NCBI GenBank assembly: GCA_033220425.1
Contig: CM065648.1
Span: 1 to 64,000, forward strand
DNA length: 64,000 bases
From: Lepraria neglecta
Taxonomy: Eukaryota; Ascomycota; Lecanoromycetes; Lecanorales; Stereocaulaceae
Direction of reading: 5' to 3'
The notes under the pieces are model-generated. The model was given only the letters and a program-made list of their open reading frames with translations. It was not told the origin of the DNA and did no database searches. This document shows positions 57,001-64,000 of this stretch, in pieces. A program made the position numbers and the translations under genes. Within the stretch, counting starts at the first letter, position 1. Each line of letters begins with the position of its first letter.

Positions 57001-57880
57001 CTTTATTGTCGAATAATAGACTACTACTATATAAATAGGCATAGTAAGAACTATTAACTACTAGTTACTAATATATTCAAGGATTCCCTAGAAGATCTAA
57101 AAAATTAACCGGACCTTTAGAGTATTCTAGAGGAGATAGGAATAAATAATACTAGTACGATAGGCTAAGAAGAAGAGTACGGAAATAATAAAGAATATAC
57201 GATATATATAAGAAGCGATTATAGGTATATATTATCGGCTAATACTAAAATTAAGGCTAAAGAACTATCTCCTAAGGAGGGTCTCGACGAGACTAATTTA
57301 GAGTTTGGAAACTAGGATAGTTTTTTCGCTTCCCTTACCTTTAGTAATAATTCAGTAGAGATAATAGATATCTAGGTATTTTTAATATAGGACTTCGAGT
57401 ATATACGGAAGGAGGCCGGCCTATAAGTAGATAAGAGTCTTTAGGAAGAGGATCGTATTATAGATATTAAAGAGTAGAGTAGGTCGGTAGAGAGGTGGAT
57501 TATAGAGGATAAAATAGTATATCTAAATATTATTCTAATAGGAGAAGAACCTAAGGACTAGACTACTAAGGATACTATAGAGGGGATAGAGGATGGATCG
57601 ATAGAGTATAAAGCTTAGGCGGGAGGAAGCCTAACGGAATCAAGCTGTTAGTAATCGAATATGTAGCTATTGAATATATAATATGAAAATAATTATTGTA
57701 TTATCTTTTAAAATCGCCTAGCTCGGATAATACTACCTACAGGTTAATTCTAGATAAGATATCTAACTCGAATATACTTACTATAGCGGAGGATATATCC
57801 GAACTGTCCGACTCGGATAACTTCTTATCTACTGATATTATTGATATACTACCTAAGCGTATATATTTTGTATTCTAGAA
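54011..57880. other. RIP-degraded repeat DNA, unassigned
   Basis: TA-rich. Readable plus-strand scraps include a basic stretch near 55265-55300 (EPRKRRRRDSNLSEDI), a helical stretch near 56490-56620 (DRKNNISNLLFNI, FADLEKGISILL) and an acidic tail near 57380-57600. None matches a domain I know. CCGACTCGG-type motifs are at 54775-54810 and 57800-57815. It may be one more large RIPped element. Confidence 0.4.
55681..55745 (+). repeat. tRNA-like sequence (A and B boxes), possible SINE head
   Basis: TAGTGTACCGG (55681-55691) fits the polymerase III A box and AGTTCAAATCT (55730-55740) the B box, 38 nt apart. No complete cloverleaf can be drawn, so it is a tRNA relic or a SINE head rather than a working tRNA gene. 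The AATCTGCTA following the B box is shared with 60617-60630. Confidence 0.4.
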
Positions 57881-58600
57881 CAAATGCGTAATGGTGGCGT
57901 TGGTCCACGAAAGCAAACTTTCGATGCTGATATTGTAGGCGCCTAGCGCAGCAATTTGAGGTTACAGATACTACTGTCGGTAACCTCGAGTTACTAATTT
58001 GGCTAATTTCTCGGTCCGTAATCGATATGGGATGTAGACCCTGATCGCTATACGGCCTGCTAATAGCGCAAAACTAGCTGTAACGCTAATAACATAATCT
58101 TTTGGGAAAGCGCGATGCAGTATATTACCAACTAGCCGTGTACGCAGCAGAAAGAGATAATATTGTATCTATAGGAGGAGTAGGGCCTCTGGCCTTCTCA
58201 GCCTACTATTACTCGGAGCCTAGTAAAGAATCGTCGTAGTCGCAAGCGAGCTCAGCGTCTAGGGCCCTAAAGTCCGAAACTATAGCTTGTATAGTTCGCA
58301 ACGATGCTCGGATTCATTGCAGAGCAGCTGGTAATTATAGATGAGACGCTTTTCAATGAGAGTAATCTTTGAAGAAATATCTTATATAGAATATAATTCC
58401 GCCCCGGACTTCGACAAGCTCTATACCGGTCTAGCTATAGCTATTAAGAGGCCTAAAAGAACCCGAGAAGTATATAGAAATGGGTAAGTAGTATTTACTA
58501 TAAAGATAAAGCAACAATAAACAGCAACGCTATTGCGGGCGCAAATGACATTATGATTATACCGTAGTTAGGGGGCTGAACTCGGCGCCATTACTTCATA
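57881..58600. other. Lightly RIP-mutated DNA, no gene assigned
   Basis: C/G content recovers here. No open frame of note and no recognisable domain. The change in composition at about 57880 is the right border of the 18-kb RIP block. Confidence 0.35.
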
Positions 58601-58789
58601 TTACGTCTTTATAATCTGGGAGGTTAGGCAAAATATTTCAAAGATCTTTTCGTCTTCGAGATTAGCACGTATTTCCTTCAAGCAGGCTCTAACTTCGGCG
58701 TCCTCTATAATATCGATTACTACAGATCTTGGAGAGACATCGAAGTTCCAGTTCTTATCCGGTTTAGGCCGTAGAGGACTAAGTAGCAT
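58601..58789 (-). pseudogene. Short reading frame, possible gene fragment
   Basis: 62 codons from an ATG at 58789 to a stop at 58601 (contains PDKNWNFDVSPRSVVIDIIED and EDEKIFEIFCLTSQ). The even amino-acid mix and helical look suggest a piece of a real protein rather than chance, but I do not recognise the family and see no neighbouring exon. Confidence 0.3.
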
Positions 58790-59749
58790 TTCGAATAGCT
58801 TTTAAAAGATTGTCACAAAGCCAAAAAGGTTTTAAGTGTATCGAGCTTTATAACGTTTATAATTACTTCTAATATCTTCCGAGAATAAAGAATAACGACG
58901 GAGCTCAGCTTTTCGATAATAGCTACGTTATATCTATAAGTAAAGCTGGAAGTCAATTCCAGGAGAGAAACGGAAGTCTAGGTTACTTAGTATTTACGTA
59001 CCGAAAACGCCATATATATTACCATTAAAGAATTGAAATACTGTCGTATCTCTTGCACAACTTATAAGCAAATACAGAAGAACTTTCTTAGGAAATACGC
59101 GTCACACTAACTTGCTTCATTTAAGCTAAGCTGATCATTACCACGTCCATTAGGGACTATCGAAGAAATTCCCCGGAGCTTTCTTCCCATCTGGCAAGTA
59201 GATATAGAGCCAAGAACTCACAATTTTTTTGATCTGCCAATCAATGACCTAGTAAGTAGGCTCGAATTCTTTTAGGCTGCTGATGGAAGTACCACCCCTT
59301 CTCTATATACACACCACCCCAAAAAGGGTAATATCTTCGTACACAATGGCGCACTTAGTACACAGATGATAGACGACTTGCTATAGGCCGCGGGCATCTA
59401 GAAATAGAGGTAAAGAGTAAGAGTAAAAGCGAAAGAGAAAGAGGGCAAGAGTAGAAGGTAATATAGTAGGCGGTCAGTGAAGCTATAACCGGCTCCTCTC
59501 GGATTAGCATCTAGGATAAGCTGACTGGACACTTTCGTTTAAACTTGTAAAAATGTAATAATAGCTAAAAAGTAGTAAGGGGAATATAGGAGAGTAGTCA
59601 GGGAGTATACTATAGTAAGGGAGTAGTAAGGGAGTAAATAAATATAATAAGCCTTAGTGCGCGAGCGTAGAGCGTTACGTGTTATTTAGTTTAAAGGTTA
59701 CTATATATATATTATATATACCCCGAACTAAGGATTTGCGATTACTATT
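58790..59749. other. Intergenic, nothing assigned
   Basis: No frames or motifs of note. A purine-rich stretch (AAGAGTAAGAGTAAAAGCG, 59413 on) and loose AGTAGTAAGGGAGTA repeats (59560-59640) lead into the minisatellite. Confidence 0.35.
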
Positions 59750-59754
59750 CCGGG

Positions 59755-59945
59755 TCGGGAAAGGGAGTAGGGCCGCTTTAGAGGGAGTAGCGAGGGAGTA
59801 AAGGGGAGTAGAGAGGGAGTAGAGGGGAGTAGAGAGGGAGTAAGAGGGACTAGAGAGGGAGTAAGGGGGAGTAGCGGGGGAGTAAGGGAGAACAGAGAGG
59901 GAGTAGGAGGGAGTAGAGAGGGAGTAGGGAGGAGCATTATAGGGC
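59755..59945. repeat. (GGGAGTAGAGAG)n minisatellite
   Basis: About 190 bp of GGGAGTA(G/A)-based units of 12-15 bp. The minus strand gives a repetitive PLTPSLLP frame of 98 codons that is an artefact. Confidence 0.9.
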
Positions 59946-60567
59946 AGTATAGGGGCATAGTATACGGGAGCCTGAATTGGCAGCCTGGTACCCGGCTATA
60001 GCTGCTCACGTTGGTTTTTATCAAGGCTGTTACCTAACTATCCTTCCGTCTACTTAAACTTAAAAGCTTCGTAAGTATACAGATCGATCTGTCTTATAAA
60101 ACTCCTTATCCTTTTGAGCGTATAGTAAGAGGCCAAAGCTGTTAGGTGAAGCTAGAAATTCTCCGGCACTTCTTCCCTCAGCTCGAAGCTTTGAATATAT
60201 AATAATATTAGATACCCAAAGGTTTCGATAAAAATTTTATTTAACCCAAATATATACCTAAGCACGCCTATCTTCCTGTTCCAATCTAGCAAGTGACCGT
60301 AGACCGTACATAGAAAAAGTCGAAAACTCGGGCAAGTCTGCCGAGCACCGCCAAATTTGCATGTATATTTACATATTTACATGTCTACGTCTACAACGCG
60401 CTGCCTAGACACCCTATAGCTCTATCTGTAGTTATTTCTGGTGCGTAGGTGGCTCTAGTAGAGTCTTAGCTACGTAGGTGGCGATAGCGCAGAGCTGAAG
60501 CCATCGGTGGCAACCGTCGACAAATCTATATATGTTCAAATACTGCTCCGACATCTAATAAGTGCTG

Positions 60568-60640
60568 TAGTTTAGCGGCATAATTACAACGCAAATGTCA
60601 GTGGCAAAAGCTCCTAGGTTCGAATCTGCTATATAAATGA
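60568..60640 (+). repeat. tRNA-like sequence (A and B boxes), possible SINE head
   Basis: TAGTTTAGCGG (60568-60578) is an A-box match and GGTTCGAATCT (60617-60627) a near-perfect B box, 39 nt apart. Arms do not pair into a full cloverleaf. An A-rich run (GACAAAAAAAATTC) lies at 60678-60691, which would suit a SINE tail. Confidence 0.45.
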
Positions 60641-61139
60641 TGATGATATTGTAGTAACGCTGAGCGCTGCGCTGAAGACAAAAAAAATTCTGCTGACTAT
60701 ATAATTATGCGCTTATTTGCTTATTGGCTTGTTTGATTGATTGCTTGCTAATGTATACCCAGGTCCAGTTGCAAATTTTTGTTTGGACTGGGCCTGGGAC
60801 GCGACTCGGTGGCGTATGTGGCATGCGGCGCCGGTAAGTATACAGTATACGGTGGGGGTCCCTAGCCGGCGACGTCGGTGGCTGGGACTAATAGGACGAC
60901 GCCGGCGGACGGAGCGGAAGGTAAGACGTGTGACTGGTAGAAATCAAGCCGTCGGAGAGAGTGAGAATGATGTTGTTGGTATTTGAATGAGTGACTATAT
61001 AGGATAGCTATATAGGAATATTGCGAGAGATCAGTAATCCTGTAGGTACTTTAGGGTTACCTGATTTTAGTAGTGTTTTGGTAAGAGAAAGTTCAATATA
61101 ATATACCTCCAAGAGAAAGCTTTGAATATAGATAGTTAA

Positions 61140-62670
61140 ATATATTAAATATGCTTGCGGACCAAAATAGTAAGAATGTTAAAATCTCGATGCGGCGACG
61201 ACGAGGTCATTTGGCGACTAGCCCTACTGCTCGATACGCCTCTTAGCTTCACTAATAAAGGTAGTATACTTGGTATTACGTAATATAAGCTATATCACTA
61301 CCGCCAACCCCTAGGATTTTGTTAAAGAATTCTGCTCAGCTCGTCTTTTTGCCCGAGTTAAATTTTGTATCTTCCGCGGTAGGTTGTCTATTAACAATTT
61401 CGACGTATAGCGCTTATACTACTCAGGAACGTTGAATCGCGGAGTTTCTTCAATAGCTTACGGTTACTTTAGAGAACTTAGAGAAGGCTGACGCTACTAT
61501 AGTTAATACTACCGATATTAGTCCAAAAAAAGGCTATTAAATATATATATTTACATCGCTAAAAGACTCGCGAGATTTCTCTAATTTAATTACGATTAGC
61601 GGCTTATATAGAGCAAAAGGATCCGGTAGAGAAGTCTAGTTATCGCCTTCTAAATCGATATAAATAATGTCCTTATTATCTATATTATCTACTACCTCGA
61701 GTATATTATCTACTAAGCTCTCTATAGATGGCGCTACTATCTCCGGGTTTTTACCTATAGGGGATGGTGACGTATAAGGCGTCTGATCTTTTTGAGATTA
61801 CTCGATCGTAGGATACTAGCGATCTGCCCGTTGCGGTATTCCTGATATAGGCTTCTTGCGGGGTGTGGACACCCTGCTTATAGAAGTTATTTTACTCGAT
61901 AAGGCCTTACTTATAGAAGAAGCCTTCGCTAAAGAAGCCGACTTTTCCTACTTGATTTAAGGTCTTTTACTTTTCAATATAGACAAGGCTCCGGCGGTCT
62001 TCTCTACCTTAATTAGTAAATTATAGTCGGTATCCTTAACTTCTTCTTCAATAACTAGTAGAGGATTCCTATATTCACAGATCGTCTATACCTCGTAGAT
62101 AGTTTCCTATCCTTTTTTTTTACCGTTAAGAGACTTAATTAATTCTATAATAGTACTAACTCTATAAACGGCGTCTTCAACGGAGCAATATATCTCCTTC
62201 TCAAGATATAGATTTAAGTACTAATATATTAGATCGTCTAGAAGGCCGTTGAATGTCGCGTCTTTCTAGTAGATATATCGTTGTATAAAATCGTCTAGCC
62301 CTACTATCTACTTATTACGGAGGTTTTTAATATAAGTAGATACTAGGGTCTCGAGGTCTCATATTCTTGCCCTTCTTCGTCTTACCCTTCCCATCCCGCG
62401 CTAGCATAGCTAGTATCTTATTATCTTTATAGACACGTCTATAGAAAAGGTCCTTGATATAGGCGACGCTTACCGGCGACCAATCGATCTTATCGTACTT
62501 ATAGGCTTCCTATTCTTTTAGATGCTCCTTTAGCGTAGTCTTTCTAACGTTAGCGCTAGGATATATAGTATTAAGACGTCTTAGGATAGTGTCGATTTTG
62601 ATATCGTCTTGCACCCATTGAAAATCTCATCCTTATATGCTTCTAAGCTCTTGCGGGGCCGTCCGCCGGG
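61140..62670 (-). pseudogene. Decayed protein with GRPRKSLEAYKDEI-type N-terminus
   Basis: Minus-strand frames start near 62670 with GRPRKSLEAYKDEI, then (in a second frame) IDTILRRLNTIYPSANVRK and KYDKIDWSPVSVAYIKDLFY, the look of the helix-turn-helix N-termini found in several fungal transposon and Clr5-like proteins. A lysine/serine-rich middle (about 61990-61840; LSSKITSISR, PRKKPISGIPQRADR) and scattered TAG/TAA codons follow. At least one frameshift lies near 62630. No catalytic domain is recognisable, so I cannot say whether this was a transposase. Confidence 0.35.
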
Positions 62671-63239
62671 TATCCTGAATCAGGGAAGAGAGGGAGAGAT
62701 AGGGAGGATATATAGATTTATCTGTAGGAGTGGCTATAGACGTCTGAAGAAGAGATAAATGGTTAGCGATTTGCTTATACAGGTTTCAAAGCGCAATAGG
62801 CAGAAAATAGTTACTTGGATGTCCTCTTTTTGCACCAAAATTTGGGTGTATTCGAAGGACAGCGCAGTTGCAATTTAGTCTCTGCAATTTCTCTATAGAG
62901 TTCTTATATCTTCTCTGGCGATAGCGATAGCGACGTGGAAGAAATTCGGCCATACGGGGGGTGGGAAAGCATCACCCCACCAACGGTGCCCTACTCAGTA
63001 GCGCCTTGTTGGTGTTGCACCCGAGTTTTCGACTTTTTGTATATACGGTCAACAGTACAAGTGAGCTCGCTACTTTTCCTCTATTATTGATACAAGAATC
63101 GTTGAATTTAAATAACGACGATTTAAAATAATGCTATAATATCGTAGTGCCTAATAGCGCTATGCTTAGCCCCTATATATAGATAGCGCGTCCCCCTTAA
63201 GCGATAATTATTATATATTCTTAATCTACTATAATAGGA

Positions 63240-64000
63240 CAAGTGAGTGCCCGTAATCTTCACAGAATATTTGTCATGGTTCTATATATATACCTCATGG
63301 GCGTATATCTCAGTCTACCATACGGTACATCTCAGCACGAGCTTGGCGCATGCTTATATATAGGATTTGCTCCATAGATTTCTCATCATCATATATATTC
63401 AATACATTATTCAAAACATCTGCATAGAGAGCTCTTTTGCTTCTTTCTCCTGACAAGATTACCGTAAAAACGGCTATATCTCGCTGATTTTATACTCTAT
63501 TTAGAAAATTTAAGCGGAATTAGAAAGCCCTCTATTTATAGTATATTTTTGTATATAAAGTTAAGCCCTAACCCTAATATATTAAAAGTTATTAAGGGTT
63601 AAATATTTGAGCGCTCCGGAGGCACTTCGGGGGTGACTGCGGGGGCAGCTTCAGGGAACTCCGCAGGCAAAAATATGTTTTTTAAGCTTTCCTTAGCTAA
63701 ATCTTTACCAAATTTCAAAATTCGAATGGCGTTGGAAAGCGCATGCTTGGTTCCAAAACTCATGAAATTATCTCGATATCACATGATGTATGTGGCGCGG
63801 GGCATTGCTGCGAAGAAGTTGCGGTGCGCCTTCAACTTTTGATGTTCTAGGGTCCGGGGGCGCCAAGCTTAATGCCTGCAAAAACATTAGCTGCGAAGAA
63901 GTTGCGGTACGCATGATGTTCCAGGGTCCGGGGGCGCCAAGCTCAATGCTTGGCATTTGCCACCGAGCTTCGTGCTGCCAGCAAAACATGGCGAAAACGC
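63240..64000 (-). mobile_element. Non-autonomous Helitron, copy C (runs off the window)
   Basis: Minus-strand 3' end CACTCACTTG at 63240, followed by T, matches copies A and B; the AT-rich region (63480-63600) and the roughly 190-bp repeats (63700 onward: GGCGCGGGGCATTGCTGCGA, GAAGAAGTTGCGGTGCGC) follow. No 33-bp minisatellite is present at the place where A and B have it; instead there is CTCCGGAGGCACTTCGGGGG (63613). Less RIP-mutated than A and B. Its 5' end lies beyond 64000. Confidence 0.75.
63267..63454. mobile_element. 185-bp insertion in the Helitron C hairpin, MITE-like
   Basis: Compared with copy B, where CACAGAAGATTACC is continuous, copy C has about 185 bp between CACAGA and AGATTACC. 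The insert's ends are inverted (TTGTCATGG at 63271 and CTCCTGACAA at 63447-63456). It encodes nothing. Confidence 0.55.

Larger units (their letters stand above)
60296..63056 (-). mobile_element. Possible TIR DNA transposon remnant
   Basis: GACCGTACATAGAAAAAGTC.. at 60304 onward and the reverse complement of 63029-63056 share a perfect 19-bp core (AAAAAGTCGAAAACTCGGG) plus a similar GACCGTA(C/T)AT. The two arms face inward about 2.7 kb apart. CAAGTGA occurs just outside or at both ends (60289-60295 and 63058-63064) and might be a target duplication. The only coding hint inside is the minus-strand helix-turn-helix-like protein at 61140-62670. Superfamily not assigned; the inverted pair could also be two separate elements. 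Confidence 0.4.

Noticed and set aside
40001-57880. Starship giant transposon as the container of the RIP block
   Set aside because: No DUF3435-type captain recombinase or Starship ends could be read; the idea is kept only as a test in the helicase finding.
59728-60024. Proline/leucine-rich 98-codon frame
   Set aside because: Translation of the GGGAGTAG minisatellite.
60741-60986. 81-codon frame with many arginines and tryptophans
   Set aside because: No recognisable domain, sits inside a probable transposon remnant, and has no supporting splice or promoter signals.

Overview
The window looks like a repeat-rich, heavily RIP-mutated block of a filamentous ascomycete (Pezizomycotina) genome with one short island of ordinary genes. 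Evidence for a fungus: short GT-AG introns with CTAAC/CTGA-type branch points, an F-box gene, secreted SGNH-hydrolase and other secreted genes, and fungal element families (Ngaro/DIRS, chromovirus Ty3, Ty1/copia, Plavaka, OrsD-type zinc-finger recombinase gene, Tc1/mariner, Helitron). Evidence for repeat-induced point mutation (RIP): transposon DNA is very TpA-rich, differences between paired repeats are almost all C-to-T or G-to-A, and in the readable DNA-transposon genes the stops fall where CAG, CAA or TGG codons are expected. All identifications are by eye from translations; no search was run.

Layout. 1-4860: a decayed OrsD/C2H2-tyrosine-recombinase gene on the minus strand between two arrays of the same direct repeat, then microsatellite. 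5058-16111: a Ngaro-like element (minus strand) with split direct repeats, into which a Ty1/copia element (6615-13081) jumped, which in turn received a non-autonomous Helitron (9720-11315). 16112-31263: nested Ty3 and copia elements: a truncated Ty3 (16112-19429), then a second Ty3 cut in two by a deleted copia copy (19654-29481) that itself carries a third, nearly full-length Ty3 (20144-26878). 31268-32009: a Tc1/mariner 3' piece and a solo LTR.

32086-38943 is the gene island: an F-box gene (+), a large secreted SGNH hydrolase (-), a 316-bp MITE with perfect terminal inverted repeats in the shared intergenic region, and a small secreted protein (+) with a deaminase-like cysteine/glutamate pattern. 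These genes are barely touched by RIP.

39850-57900 is again RIP-degraded: hairpin-forming tandem repeats, a Plavaka (CACTA-group) transposase (-) next to a second, oppositely oriented Helitron copy (41192-42543), and two tandem diverged copies of a SNF2-type helicase gene (+). 57900-64000 holds minisatellite, tRNA-like sequences, a possible TIR transposon remnant and a third Helitron copy running off the end.

The strongest observations are the Helitron family, whose ends are proven by an empty site in the sister copia copy in the same window; an antisense zinc-cluster/coiled-coil reading frame conserved in two Ty3 copies; and the exact split-repeat architecture of the Ngaro element.
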